Shown here piece after piece: positions 1 to 8,270 of a stretch of 64,000 nt of DNA (position 1 is its first letter; the number at the start of each line of letters is the position of its first letter). The notes below the pieces were generated by a model. The model was not told the DNA's origin. It searched no databases and worked only from the letters and a program-made list of their open reading frames with translations. The position numbers and the translations under genes were made by a program. Origin of the DNA: DASSWG01 sp035705295 (GTDB lineage: Bacteria > Bacteroidota > Bacteroidia > Flavobacteriales > Flavobacteriaceae); NCBI GenBank assembly GCA_035705295.1, contig DASSWG010000164.1, forward strand, positions 1 through 64,000, read 5' to 3'.

Positions 1-190
1 CAAATTGAAGTTTCACCTCGGCGTTTTTGATGGTTTTGATAGTGAACATTCGAATGACCGACCACGCGTGGCGAAAACGCCTTTTGTCCAAGCCATACTT
101 TTCAGGTGTGTTTTTTTTGAAAACATGCCCGGTGACAATGATTTTTTCCTTGTTGGCATAGCCCCGATATATTTTCAAATTCAACTTCAT
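1..190 (-). CDS. App1-like phosphatidate phosphatase (DUF2183), N-terminal part
   Basis: Read leftward from the ATG at 190-188, the frame gives 63 residues and runs off the window edge. It opens MKLNLKIYRGYANKEKIIVTG and continues with GHVFKKN; the G-Y-(A/G)-N-x-x-x-I-x-x-x-G-x-V pattern is typical of the N-terminal beta domain of App1-like proteins (DUF2183), whose catalytic DxDxT domain would lie outside the window. Known members dephosphorylate phosphatidic acid. The gene diverges from a diacylglycerol-kinase-like gene starting at 301, so the pair could control opposite steps of phosphatidate/diacylglycerol exchange (inference). The call rests on the N-terminus alone. Confidence 0.6.
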   Translation of the reverse strand, partial: MKLNLKIYRGYANKEKIIVTGHVFKKNTPEKYGLDKRRFRHAWSVIRMFTIKTIKNAEVKLQF

Positions 191-300
191 CGTAGTGGGT
201 TTGTTTTCAAACTTCCAACTTAAAGAAAATTCGGATAAAAAGCTGCACAATTAAGAAAACCTTACCTTATTTGTTTGATAAAAATAATTAATTTTATGAT

Positions 301-1176
301 ATGAACCGGCTTGAAAATATTCTATTGATACTCAACCCCATTGCCGGCAACACCGACAAAAAAACACTTTTGAACAAATTGGGAAATCGGCTGTCCGCCG
401 ATGGCAAAATATTGGAAATTCACAAAACCACGGGTGAAAACGATCAATTGAAAATTGAAAAAGCAATCAAAAAAAACCAACCCGATAGAATTTTGGTGGC
501 CGGAGGCGACGGAACGATAAAACTAGTGGCCGGGGCTTTGCACGAAAAAAAAATACCCATTGGCATTCTTCCAGTGGGTTCGGCAAATGGTTTGGCAAGT
601 GATTTGGACCTCCCGGTCGAACCCGATGAATTCATCAAAATTGCGCTTGGGAAAAAAATTCGTGAAATCGATGCCATACAAATAAACGATCAGCTTTGCC
701 TTCACATGGGCGATTTTGGGCTGAACGCCGAATTGATAAAAAATTACGAAGCGGGAAATCTCCGCGGTAAATTGGGCTATGCGATGAATTCCATTTCCAC
801 ATTGTACAACAGCGAAATGCCCTATCTTTTCACGATCGAAGCCAACGGAAAAAAAACAAGCTGTGAGGGCATTATGCTTGGCATTGCGAACAGTAGAAAA
901 TACGGGACCGGAGCTTTGGTGAACCCCATGGGAAAAATCGACGACGGAAAATTCGAACTGCTGATTTTTAAAAAGTTCGATATCTTCGAAATTTTGAAAA
1001 CCCTGCGGGGCGATGTGGAAATGTCGCCAGGGTTTGTGGAAAGCATCAGTACCGATCGCGCAAACATCACCACACTTTTGCCCATCGATTTTCAAATTGA
1101 CGGCGAATATTGTGGCACCAAGAAAGAAATTACCGCAAAAATCCTCCCCAAAAAACTCCATATTGCCACGAAATGA
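301..1176 (+). CDS. Diacylglycerol kinase-like lipid kinase (DagK/YegS family)
   Basis: A 291-residue cytoplasmic protein with the DAGK catalytic fold. LNPIAGN near residue 11 is the N-terminal phosphate-binding segment, GGDGT at 68-72 is the nucleotide-binding signature and GSANGLA near 93 follows as in the family. The length is normal for bacterial members. The family transfers phosphate from ATP to diacylglycerol or related lipids and sphingoid bases; the substrate cannot be read from sequence. It stands 31 bases upstream of the hydrolase-OsmC fusion, probably in one transcript, and diverges from the App1-like gene. Confidence 0.85.
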   Translation: MNRLENILLILNPIAGNTDKKTLLNKLGNRLSADGKILEIHKTTGENDQLKIEKAIKKNQPDRILVAGGDGTIKLVAGALHEKKIPIGILPVGSANGLASDLDLPVEPDEFIKIALGKKIREIDAIQINDQLCLHMGDFGLNAELIKNYEAGNLRGKLGYAMNSISTLYNSEMPYLFTIEANGKKTSCEGIMLGIANSRKYGTGALVNPMGKIDDGKFELLIFKKFDIFEILKTLRGDVEMSPGFVESISTDRANITTLLPIDFQIDGEYCGTKKEITAKILPKKLHIATK

Positions 1177-1207
1177 ACATTCTGTATAACAAAAAACAAC
1201 CGCTATT

Positions 1208-2422
1208 ATGAATTTTATAAACGTAAGTTTCCGCAACAAAAACAACCAAAAACTGATTGGGAGATTGGAACTTCCCGCAAACCGGCACCCACACAATTTT
1301 GTGATTTTTGCCCATTGCTTCACCGGGAACAAAAATTTTTCGGCCGTGATCGATATTAGTCGCGCCCTTTCCGCACAAGGTTATGGCGTGCTGCGTTTCG
1401 ATTTTACGGGTTTGGGCCAAAGTGAAGGAGAATTTGCGGACACCAATTTTTCGCACAACATCGACGATCTGGTTGCCGCCGCCGATTTTCTTTCCGAAAA
1501 CTACCATCCCCCTACTTTGTTGGTCGGACATTCTTTTGGAGGGACCGCCTCCCTTTACGCCTCCGATAAAATTAAGAGTGTCAAAGCCGTTGCCGTAATT
1601 GGCAGCCCCGCCGATCCCGATCACGTCAAACACCTTTTAAAAAACGACCTCGAAGAAATACAACAAACCGGAAAAGCGATCGTGAATGTTGGAGGGCGCG
1701 ATTTCACCATCAAAAAATCGTTTTTGGACGATTTGGACAATAAAGCTTATGATGAAGTTGTACAAGAACTGAAGAAGCCTTTGTTGATTTTTCACTCCCC
1801 ACAGGACAAAATCGTGCACATTGACAGTGCCGAAAATCTTTACAAAGCCGCGCGCCATCCAAAAAGTTTTATCTCCTTGGACGGCGCCGACCATTTGCTC
1901 ACCAAAGAAGAGGATGCAAAATATGTGGGCAATGTTTGTGCAAGTTGGGCCTTGCGCTATTTAAAAATTCAAGATGAAGACCATTTGCAAAGCAAACACG
2001 AAGTAGTGGCAAGTTTGGACGGGAATGACGGGTTTACCACCAAAATGAAATTGGGCGATCACTATCTCACGGCCGACGAACCCAAAGATTTTGGCGGCAA
2101 TAATTTTGGCCCCAATCCATACGAACTGGTTTCCGGTGGGCTTTCCGCATGCACGGCAATGACCTTGCAGCTCTACTCCAAAAGAAAAAAATGGAACTTG
2201 GAAAACGTGGAAGTACACACCAACTACAGCAAAGAACATGCCGCCGATTGCGAAAATTGCGAAGAAGAATCTACTTTTATCGAAACTTTTGACCGAAGCA
2301 TAAAACTTGAGGGCGACCTGTCGGAAGAACAACGAGAAAAATTATTGGAAATCGCCAACAAATGTCCAGTCCACAAAACCTTGGTGTCCACCGTCGAAAT
2401 TAAGAGCAAGCTTGTTGAATAA
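1208..2422 (+). CDS. Alpha/beta hydrolase fused to OsmC domain
   Basis: A two-domain protein of 404 residues. Residues 1-255 form an alpha/beta hydrolase with the nucleophile elbow GHSFGG (Ser109), an acid in SPQDK (Asp200) and a base in GADHL (His229). Residues 265-404 form an OsmC/Ohr-like domain with its two redox cysteines, Cys315 in LSACTAM and Cys386 in NKCPVHK. OsmC proteins reduce organic hydroperoxides with the paired cysteines; the hydrolase could release or process a lipid peroxide substrate for it, which is inference. All key residues are present, so both halves should be active. A separate single-domain OsmC lies at 55284. Confidence 0.88.
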   Translation: MNFINVSFRNKNNQKLIGRLELPANRHPHNFVIFAHCFTGNKNFSAVIDISRALSAQGYGVLRFDFTGLGQSEGEFADTNFSHNIDDLVAAADFLSENYHPPTLLVGHSFGGTASLYASDKIKSVKAVAVIGSPADPDHVKHLLKNDLEEIQQTGKAIVNVGGRDFTIKKSFLDDLDNKAYDEVVQELKKPLLIFHSPQDKIVHIDSAENLYKAARHPKSFISLDGADHLLTKEEDAKYVGNVCASWALRYLKIQDEDHLQSKHEVVASLDGNDGFTTKMKLGDHYLTADEPKDFGGNNFGPNPYELVSGGLSACTAMTLQLYSKRKKWNLENVEVHTNYSKEHAADCENCEEESTFIETFDRSIKLEGDLSEEQREKLLEIANKCPVHKTLVSTVEIKSKLVE

Positions 2423-2568
2423 TTGAAAAAATCATCTTTTTCAAAAAAGCCAAATTGAGCTTATTGTGCGTTCAAATGATAAAAATCTGTTAAGCTTTCC
2501 GCAAAAACTTGATAATGGAAAAACATTCCTGTAATTTCGATTTTTAAATTGATAACCAAAATCCAAAA

Positions 2569-3180
2569 ATGATGAAAAAACTAAGTTTATTTATGGTTGC
2601 CCTTACCTTGATTTTTGCGACTTCTTGTAAAAATGACAAAAAGAAAGATGGCGAAATGGACAACCAACAAACCGAAATGGGCTCCGATATGGAATCTGAT
2701 ATGTCCACCAACAGCGACACAGCGGAAGCAAAAAAAGTAGTGGTGGAAATTGCTTCAAAAAGCGGAAGTGATATTTCGGGCCAAGTTGTTTTCACTGAAG
2801 AAAATGGCGAAGTAACCATGGTGGCCACCATTGAAGGACTAGCTGAAGGAACCCACGCAATTCATATTCACGAAACCGCAGATTGTTCATCGCCCGATGG
2901 AAAATCGGCCGGCGGGCACTGGAACCCTACTTTTCAACCCCACGGAAAATGGGGTTCTGAAAAAGGTTACCACAAAGGCGATATTGGAAACTTCGAAGCC
3001 AATGACGACGGAATGGCAAAAATCAGTATGACCACCAATGAATGGTGCATCGGTTGTGGCGACGAGAAAAAAGACATTTTGGGCCACGCCATCATCGTGC
3101 ACGACGGCGTGGACGATTTCGTTTCCCAGCCCAGCGGAGCTGCGGGTTCGCGAATTGGTTGTGGTATTATAAAAATGTAA
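2569..3180 (+). CDS. sodC: Cu/Zn superoxide dismutase, lipoprotein
   Basis: A 203-residue exported enzyme. Residues 1-19 are a lipoprotein signal peptide with lipobox ATSC (Cys20), followed by a charged, Ser/Asp/Met-rich linker of about 35 residues. The SOD domain shows the copper ligands in HIHE, the zinc-loop region GHWNPTFQPHG, GDIGNFEANDDG and the C-terminal block GHAIIVHDGVDD with GSRIGCG, the last cysteine pairing with the one in ADCSSPDGK. It should remove superoxide in the periplasm or at the outer membrane. ATG occurs twice in tandem at 2569 and 2572, and either may be the start. A strong terminator follows at once. Confidence 0.93.
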   Translation: MMKKLSLFMVALTLIFATSCKNDKKKDGEMDNQQTEMGSDMESDMSTNSDTAEAKKVVVEIASKSGSDISGQVVFTEENGEVTMVATIEGLAEGTHAIHIHETADCSSPDGKSAGGHWNPTFQPHGKWGSEKGYHKGDIGNFEANDDGMAKISMTTNEWCIGCGDEKKDILGHAIIVHDGVDDFVSQPSGAAGSRIGCGIIKM

Positions 3181-3201
3181 AAGTGAAAATTAAAAAAATT
3201 G

Positions 3202-3231
3202 AAAAAAAGCGGCAGTTTGGCCGCTTTTTTT
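3202..3231 (+). terminator. Rho-independent terminator after sodC
   Basis: An A-tract and AGCGGC stem pair with GCCGCT followed by seven T, with a six-base loop. It begins about 20 bases after the sodC stop and closes that transcript before the ECF sigma gene. Confidence 0.85.
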
Positions 3232-3286
3232 GAAGGGTACAAAACCTATAATTTTTTTCTTATTTTAGAACCGGCAAAACTCCCTT

Positions 3287-3814
3287 ATGCAACCCGATAC
3301 ATTGATTCGCGAACTGCAACAAAAAAATCCCCAAGCATTTGAGCGGATTTACGAGCTTTATTCGGAAAGCACTTTTGGTATAATTTACAGCATCGTCCGC
3401 AACGAAAGCGTTTCCGAAGAAATAGTGCAGGATGTTTTTTTGAAAATTTGGGAAAAGGCCGCTTTTTACGACCCAAAAAAAGGAAGGTTTTTCACCTGGG
3501 TTTTGAACATTGCCCGAAATGCCGCGATCGACAAAATCCGCTCCAAAGATTTTAAAAACTCAAACAAAAACCTCAGTGCCCAATATTTCGTAGATATTTT
3601 GGAAGAAAAAAGCAACACTGCCTCAAAAACAGATGCCATTGGTTTGCAAAAATATATTGATTTGTTGAAACCCGCTTGCAAAAAAATTATTGATTTGTTG
3701 TATTTTAAAGGGTTTACACAACAAGAAGCCTCAAAAGAACTCGATATTCCGTTGGGCACCGTGAAAACAAGAAATCGAAGCTGCATCAATTCGCTCAGAA
3801 AAATTTTTACTTGA
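3287..3814 (+). CDS. ECF-type RNA polymerase sigma factor
   Basis: A 175-residue group IV sigma factor with only the two usual regions. Region 2 includes SEEIVQDVFLKIWEKA and the DNA-melting stretch GRFFTWVLNIARNAAIDKIR; region 4 has the helix-turn-helix FKGFTQQEASKELDIPLGTV. The gene is followed after three bases by an RskA-like anti-sigma gene, the usual layout for an ECF system in which the membrane partner holds the sigma factor until a signal arrives. The target promoters and the signal are unknown; the neighbouring sodC and OsmC genes suggest envelope or oxidative stress, but this is only context. Confidence 0.92.
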   Translation: MQPDTLIRELQQKNPQAFERIYELYSESTFGIIYSIVRNESVSEEIVQDVFLKIWEKAAFYDPKKGRFFTWVLNIARNAAIDKIRSKDFKNSNKNLSAQYFVDILEEKSNTASKTDAIGLQKYIDLLKPACKKIIDLLYFKGFTQQEASKELDIPLGTVKTRNRSCINSLRKIFT

Positions 3815-3817
3815 TCG

Positions 3818-4624
3818 ATGAACGTACAAGAATATATCACATCGGGAATTTTGGAACTCTATATTTATGGAGCGCTTTCCGATGAAGAAAACCGGGAAAT
3901 AAGCAAGCAATTACACCAGTACCCGGAAATCCAGAAAGAGGTGGAAGAAATTGAAAGTGCGCTCCAAAATTTGAGCGAAGCGGTCGCCCCCTACAATCCG
4001 GAAAATTTATTGGCCAGTATTCGGGAAAAAATGGACGATCGCCCACAAGCATCGCCCGTGGTGGAAATGAAACCCCAAAGGAAACACAATTGGCCGGCCT
4101 ATATCGGTTGGGCGGCGAGCATCGCATTGTTGATCGGTTTGTTCGCGGTAATGAACGAAAACAGGAACCTGCGAAACGATTTGCAAGCAACGGCGATCGA
4201 AAACGCGCAAATGGAAGAGCAAATTGCCGATGCGCGCGAAAACGAAGAAAAAACACAACAACTTTTGGAGGTATTCCGAAGCAAAGAAATGGAACAAGTG
4301 GAGCTAGCGGGACAAAAAGTTGCGCCTAACGCCTACGCCACCGTAATTTGGGACGCGACCAACCAAAAAGCCTTTATCGACGCGCAAGGCTTGCCCGAAC
4401 CGCCGCCCGGAAAAGTGTACCAAGTTTGGTCGTTGACCTTAAATCCATTGTCGCCCACAAGTATCGGTTTGTTGGAAAATTTTGAGGAAGACGACAACAA
4501 AATATTCGTGCTTTCCAACCCCAACAACTCACAGGCGTTTGGCATTACTTTGGAACCGGCCGGTGGTAGCAAAACCCCAACGATGGAGCAATTGTACACA
4601 CTGGGAGTTGTGGGCGCTTCTTGA
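3818..4624 (+). CDS. Anti-sigma factor, RskA C-terminal family
   Basis: A 268-residue bitopic membrane protein. Residues 1-90 are a cytosolic, sigma-binding part rich in Glu/Gln, NWPAYIGWAASIALLIGLFAV near 93-112 is the only membrane helix, a coiled coil follows (about 115-155), and the periplasmic C-terminal domain carries the RskA-type core ending in PPGKVYQVWSL and FGITLEPAGG. It should sequester the sigma factor encoded three bases upstream. Expression is presumably coupled to that gene. Confidence 0.88.
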   Translation: MNVQEYITSGILELYIYGALSDEENREISKQLHQYPEIQKEVEEIESALQNLSEAVAPYNPENLLASIREKMDDRPQASPVVEMKPQRKHNWPAYIGWAASIALLIGLFAVMNENRNLRNDLQATAIENAQMEEQIADARENEEKTQQLLEVFRSKEMEQVELAGQKVAPNAYATVIWDATNQKAFIDAQGLPEPPPGKVYQVWSLTLNPLSPTSIGLLENFEEDDNKIFVLSNPNNSQAFGITLEPAGGSKTPTMEQLYTLGVVGAS

Positions 4625-4712
4625 TAATGTTCAGACTAAACCACTAACTTCTTGTCTTATCATCAGAATTTTATTTTGTTTGATTGAACACACTTATACC
4701 CGTAATTTTTTT

Positions 4713-4816
4713 CTCGCCGATTACCGCAAATTTTAATCGCAGATTTTCGCAGAAAAATATTTAAATGGTACATAATCTGCGTTTTCTGCGTAATTTAATC
4801 AGCGAAAATCAGCGAG
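4713..4816. repeat. Imperfect long inverted repeat of CGCAG/CTGCG units
   Basis: The 302-base gap before aroB holds no gene. Its centre has outer arms CTCGCCGATTACCGCA and AGCGAAAATCAGCGAG and inner arms TCGCAGATTTTCGCAG and CTGCGTTTTCTGCG, so the whole stretch can fold as one long imperfect hairpin made of a reiterated CGCAGATTTT-like unit. It resembles a degenerate intergenic repeat rather than a promoter or riboswitch. Confidence 0.55.
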
Positions 4817-4926
4817 AAATTTTAGGTGGCATAATTCCGGTGGTTCAATTCTTTTATATTGAAAAAAGAAAACCGCAACAATATTTTATCCAAACCCTAT
4901 CTTTGTGCCCGTCGAGCAAATTGAAA

Positions 4927-5997
4927 ATGATCCAATATTTCGAAAATACAATTCACTACCAGACCACGGCCTACAAAGAATTGAACCTTCTTTTAAAGGC
5001 CCAAAATTATTCCTCGGTTTTTGTTTTGGTCGATGAAAATACCCAAATTCATTGCCTTCCAAAATTTTTGCCACAATTGGAAACACAGCTTCCCATTGAA
5101 ATAATCGAAATTGACGCAGGCGAAGCACACAAAACCATCGAAACTTGTACGGGCGTTTGGAACGCATTGGCTGAATTGGGCGCGGATCGAAAATCCTTGC
5201 TCATCAATTTGGGTGGCGGGGTGGTGACCGATTTGGGCGGTTTTGTTGCCTCCACCTTCAAACGCGGAATCGATTTTGTGCACATTCCCACTTCCCTGCT
5301 CGCCATGGTCGATGCGGCAATTGGCGGAAAAAACGGGGTCGATCTTGGAACGTTGAAAAATCAAGTTGGCACGATCAATTCCCCAAAAATGGTGCTTATC
5401 AATGTGGATTTTTTGACAACTTTGCCGCAAAACCAACTTAAAAGCGGCTTCGCCGAAATGTTGAAACACGGATTGATCCATCGAAAAAACTATTGGGGAA
5501 AACTCAGTGATCTTTCAAAATTCACATTGGAGGATTTTGAGATACTCATCAAAGAGTCCATTGAAATAAAAACCGAAATAGTTTCAAAAGACCCCAGTGA
5601 AAAGGGCTTACGGAAAATATTGAATTTTGGACACACCCTCGGCCACGCCATTGAATCCTATTTTCTTTCCCAACCCGAAAAAGAAACCTTGCTCCACGGA
5701 GAAGCTGTGGCAGCGGGAATGATTTTAGAAAGTTTTCTTTCCGAAAAAAAATCGGCCAATTTTTCATGCGAAGATTTGAAAACCGTAAAAAAAGTAATTT
5801 TTCACACGTTCCCAAAAATCGATCTACAAGAAAATGATTTTTTGCCGATTATTGAATTGTTGAAACACGACAAGAAAAATTCGCACGGAGCAATAAATTT
5901 TGTTTTATTGGAAAAAATCGGAAAAGCCAATATCGATTGCCAAGCAAGCAATAATTTGATTTTGGAAGCTTTTGAAGATTATCTTTCTGAAGTATAA
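4927..5997 (+). CDS. aroB: 3-dehydroquinate synthase
   Basis: A 356-residue enzyme of the shikimate pathway that converts DAHP to 3-dehydroquinate. Visible features are the NAD-binding motif LGGGVVTDLGGFVA, the conserved HIPTSLLAMVDAAIGGKNGV and the metal ligands in FAEMLKHG, NFGHTLGHAIE and LLHGEAVAAG. I place the start at the ATG at 4927 because the open frame upstream translates repeat sequence and adds 54 residues foreign to the family. The gene is convergent with bcp. Confidence 0.95.
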   Translation: MIQYFENTIHYQTTAYKELNLLLKAQNYSSVFVLVDENTQIHCLPKFLPQLETQLPIEIIEIDAGEAHKTIETCTGVWNALAELGADRKSLLINLGGGVVTDLGGFVASTFKRGIDFVHIPTSLLAMVDAAIGGKNGVDLGTLKNQVGTINSPKMVLINVDFLTTLPQNQLKSGFAEMLKHGLIHRKNYWGKLSDLSKFTLEDFEILIKESIEIKTEIVSKDPSEKGLRKILNFGHTLGHAIESYFLSQPEKETLLHGEAVAAGMILESFLSEKKSANFSCEDLKTVKKVIFHTFPKIDLQENDFLPIIELLKHDKKNSHGAINFVLLEKIGKANIDCQASNNLILEAFEDYLSEV

Positions 5998-6012
5998 AAA
6001 ACCTGTCAGGTT
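5998..6012. repeat. Small palindrome between convergent aroB and bcp
   Basis: AACCTGTCAGGTT, a 6+6 palindrome around one base, lies just after the aroB stop and 14 bases before the bcp end. The same core, ACCTGTC/GACAGGT, forms the arms of the larger palindrome at 45852. It may act as a weak bidirectional terminator, though no long T tract follows. Confidence 0.4.
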
Positions 6013-6026
6013 TGAAAATTGTCGGT

Positions 6027-6488
6027 TCAAGTTTTCCCCAACAAAATCTGCCCCGCGTGTTCTTTGGTTTTGACTTTTTCAATTACATCGCTCAACTTTC
6101 CTTCTTCATCGATCACAAAAGTGGTCCGGTGAATACCGTCATATTTTTTTCCCATGAATTTTTTTGGCCCCCAAACGCCATAGGCATTGATCACTTCTTT
6201 GTTTTCATCGGCCAGTAAAGGAAATGGAAGTTGTTGTTTTTCTTTAAAGTTTCTTTGACGTTTTTCCGAATCGGCGCTGACGCCCAATATTTCATAGCCT
6301 TCGCTTTGAAAACGCTCCCAATTGTCGCGCAAATTGCAAGCTTCGGCGGTACAGCCCGGGGTGCTTGCCTTTGGATAAAAAAACAAGACTAATTTTTTTC
6401 CTCGGTAATCCACCAAATTGTGCTGTTTCCCATCTTGATCGGTTGCAGAAAAATTCGGTGCTTTGTCACCTGGTTGTAAAGTCGTCAT
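6027..6488 (-). CDS. bcp: Thioredoxin-dependent thiol peroxidase (BCP/PrxQ)
   Basis: A 153-residue atypical two-cysteine peroxiredoxin. The peroxidatic Cys46 lies in STPGCTAEAC and the resolving Cys51 is five residues further, the PrxQ alpha arrangement. FYPKASTPGC, the conserved HRTTFVID and normal length support a working enzyme that reduces hydroperoxides with thioredoxin in the cytosol. It is divergent from nth, an 91-base gap apart. Confidence 0.94.
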   Translation of the reverse strand: MTTLQPGDKAPNFSATDQDGKQHNLVDYRGKKLVLFFYPKASTPGCTAEACNLRDNWERFQSEGYEILGVSADSEKRQRNFKEKQQLPFPLLADENKEVINAYGVWGPKKFMGKKYDGIHRTTFVIDEEGKLSDVIEKVKTKEHAGQILLGKT

Positions 6489-6579
6489 AATGTTTATTTT
6501 TGCTTGGAATTATTGTTTTGGTTCAACTGTCCGTTGATGAAGAAAGCCATTTAGTTGAAATGCCCGTAAATATACAAAA

Positions 6580-7242
6580 ATGAACAAACAAGAGAAAGTG
6601 GAATTCGTTATAAATACGTTAAATGACCTGTATCCCGAAGTTCCCATTCCCCTAAACCACAAAGATCCCTATACATTGCTGATCGCCGTGTTGCTTTCGG
6701 CACAAAGCACGGATGCGCGGGTGAACCTAATCACCCCCATTTTGTTCGCAAAAGCCGACAATCCAAAGGATATGGCAAAATTATCCGTTGAAGAAATCCG
6801 TGAAATCATCAAACCGGTGGGCTTGTCGCCGATGAAGGCGAAAGGCATTCACGGACTTTCGGAAATTTTACTGGAAAAATACAATGGGAAAGTCCCTGCT
6901 GATTTTGAAGCTTTGGAAGCTTTGCCGGCCGTGGGCCACAAAACCGCGAGTGTGGTAATGTCACAAGCTTTTGGGATACCAGCATTCCCGGTCGATACAC
7001 ACATTCACCGATTGATGTACCGCTGGAATTTTTCAAACGGAAAAAACGTCCTTCAAACCGAAAAAGACGCCAAACGACTTTTTCCAAAAGAGCTTTGGAA
7101 CAAGCTTCATTTACAAATCATTTATTACGGGCGTGAATATTCCCCGGCAAGGGGCTGGAATTTAGAAAAGGATGTTATCACAAAATCCATTGGGCGAAAA
7201 ACGGTATTGAAAAACTATCTAAAAAACAAAAAAGCCCGTTAG
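6580..7242 (+). CDS. nth: Endonuclease III, iron-sulfur cluster ligands absent
   Basis: A 220-residue DNA glycosylase/AP lyase of base excision repair acting on oxidised pyrimidines. The helix-hairpin-helix LPAVGHKTASVV carries the catalytic Lys121 and FPVDTHIHR the catalytic Asp139. After RLFPKELWNKLHLQIIYYG the family normally has four cysteines binding a [4Fe-4S] cluster; here that segment reads REYSPARGWNLEKDVITKS and contains no cysteine, so the cluster cannot form. The catalytic part is intact, so I expect a functional cluster-free enzyme. The stop codon lies within a terminator hairpin. Confidence 0.93.
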   Translation: MNKQEKVEFVINTLNDLYPEVPIPLNHKDPYTLLIAVLLSAQSTDARVNLITPILFAKADNPKDMAKLSVEEIREIIKPVGLSPMKAKGIHGLSEILLEKYNGKVPADFEALEALPAVGHKTASVVMSQAFGIPAFPVDTHIHRLMYRWNFSNGKNVLQTEKDAKRLFPKELWNKLHLQIIYYGREYSPARGWNLEKDVITKSIGRKTVLKNYLKNKKAR

Positions 7243-7258
7243 CTAAAAACGGGCTTTT
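7230..7258. terminator. Bidirectional terminator overlapping the nth stop
   Basis: AAAAGCCCGTT pairs with AACGGGCTTTT across a short loop (AGCTAAA). The nth stop codon is in the loop, and the A and T runs on both sides also suit the convergent small gene that ends at 7266. Confidence 0.8.
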
Positions 7259-7265
7259 ACAAAGT

Positions 7266-7415
7266 TTAGTTGAGAAGTGCTTCAAACTTCATCTTTTTAT
7301 AATCAATAACGCGTAAAGCCTTTGAATAGTTCAAAAGAAACGAGATGGTTTCTTTTCGAGGTCGCAAATTTTCCACCTTTTTGTTGGGTGATTGGTTGAG
7401 GTAAAGGTTCGCCAT
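7266..7415 (-). CDS. Small conserved hypothetical protein downstream of ECF sigma gene
   Basis: A 49-residue protein starting MANLYLNQSPNKK and ending with PRKETISFLLNYSKALRVIDYKKMKFEALLN. The frame stays open further upstream, but the ATG at 7415 is preferred because it leaves 58 bases to the sigma gene stop and gives a compact product. The tail with conserved-looking SKAL and KMKFE segments resembles small proteins I recall next to this ECF sigma factor in flavobacteria. It has no signal peptide or membrane helix; its function is unknown. Confidence 0.6.
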   Translation of the reverse strand: MANLYLNQSPNKKVENLRPRKETISFLLNYSKALRVIDYKKMKFEALLN

Positions 7416-7473
7416 CGATAATGGATTTTTGGTGAGTCTTATAAAAGAACGCCAAAAAATCACCTATATTGCC

Positions 7474-8064
7474 TCAATTGGTCAAAATAATTTGATGCTT
7501 TTCAATTACTTTTCGCAAATTGATCAACGCATAGCGCATCCTTCCCAAAGCTGTGTTGATGCTCACCCCCGTTCGTTCTGAAATTTCCTTGAAACTCATT
7601 TCTTGATAAATGCGCATCATTAAAACTTCTTGCTGGTCGTCAGGCAGTTCGGTGATCAAATTTCGGACATCGCACTCAATTTGGTTTTTCACCATTTGTT
7701 TTTCGGCATCCAAACAATTATCTGTCAAAACCGAAAAAATATTGAAATCGCCTTTATTTTCAAATTTGGGCATGCGGTTGCTTTTCCTAAAAAAATCGAT
7801 CACCAAATTGTGCGCAATGCGCATCACCCAAGGCAAAAATTTTCCTTCTTCGTTGTATTTTCCCCTTTTTAACGTACGGATCACTTTGATAAAAGTATCT
7901 TGAAAAATATCGTCGGCGATATTTTTGTCGAACACTTTTGAGAAAATAAAACTGTAAATTCGTTGTTCGTGGCGATTGATCAAATGGGAAAGGGCCGTTT
8001 CATCGCCTTTGATGTAGTTGCGAACATAAATCGCATCGGCCGTATGTGCCTTAATTTTTTTCAT
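7474..8064 (-). CDS. ECF-type RNA polymerase sigma factor
   Basis: A 196-residue sigma factor. Region 2 shows VFDKNIADDIFQDTFIKV and GKFLPWVMRIAHNLVIDFFRK; region 4 shows LPDDQQEVLMMRIYQEMSFKEISERTGVSINTALGRMRYAL. There is no adjacent anti-sigma gene, and the gene is divergent from uvrA. That isolated placement fits a widely conserved, possibly constitutively used Bacteroidota ECF factor, which is inference. Just before the start codon the leader can form a hairpin (8066-8135). Confidence 0.93.
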   Translation of the reverse strand: MKKIKAHTADAIYVRNYIKGDETALSHLINRHEQRIYSFIFSKVFDKNIADDIFQDTFIKVIRTLKRGKYNEEGKFLPWVMRIAHNLVIDFFRKSNRMPKFENKGDFNIFSVLTDNCLDAEKQMVKNQIECDVRNLITELPDDQQEVLMMRIYQEMSFKEISERTGVSINTALGRMRYALINLRKVIEKHQIILTN

Positions 8065-8065
8065 A

Positions 8066-8135
8066 AGAGTTACCTCGATTAATGATACGGAAATGGTTTC
8101 TTTTCCGCGTGGTCAATAAAAAACTAAGTAACTCT
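8066..8135 (-). promoter_or_regulatory. Possible leader hairpin before ECF sigma gene
   Basis: On the sigma-gene strand, AGAGTTAC about 65 bases upstream pairs exactly with GTAACTCT ending one base before the ATG. If transcribed together, the second arm would tie up the region immediately upstream of the start codon. The arms are eight bases and the loop is 54, so stability is modest. Confidence 0.35.
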
Positions 8136-8270
8136 ATTAAATAGGCAAATGGATTTGGGGTTCCGTTTCGGCGATAAATATAATAAAAATCATTTTGAAA
8201 AAACAAACAAGTTAAAAAATTTAACATTTTGTGACACACGAGTTTGCTTTTTCCAACGTTGCAGATTGGT

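Noticed and set aside
523..1332. Long open frame on the minus strand opposite the lipid kinase
   Set aside because: Composition is a mirror of the codon pattern of the + strand gene; no domain or start signal. The same applies to other long antisense frames, for example 8897-9664, 25241-26155, 29222-29995 and 46188-47147.
4765..4926. N-terminal extension of AroB
   Set aside because: It translates the CGCAG repeat region and family members begin near the ATG at 4927.
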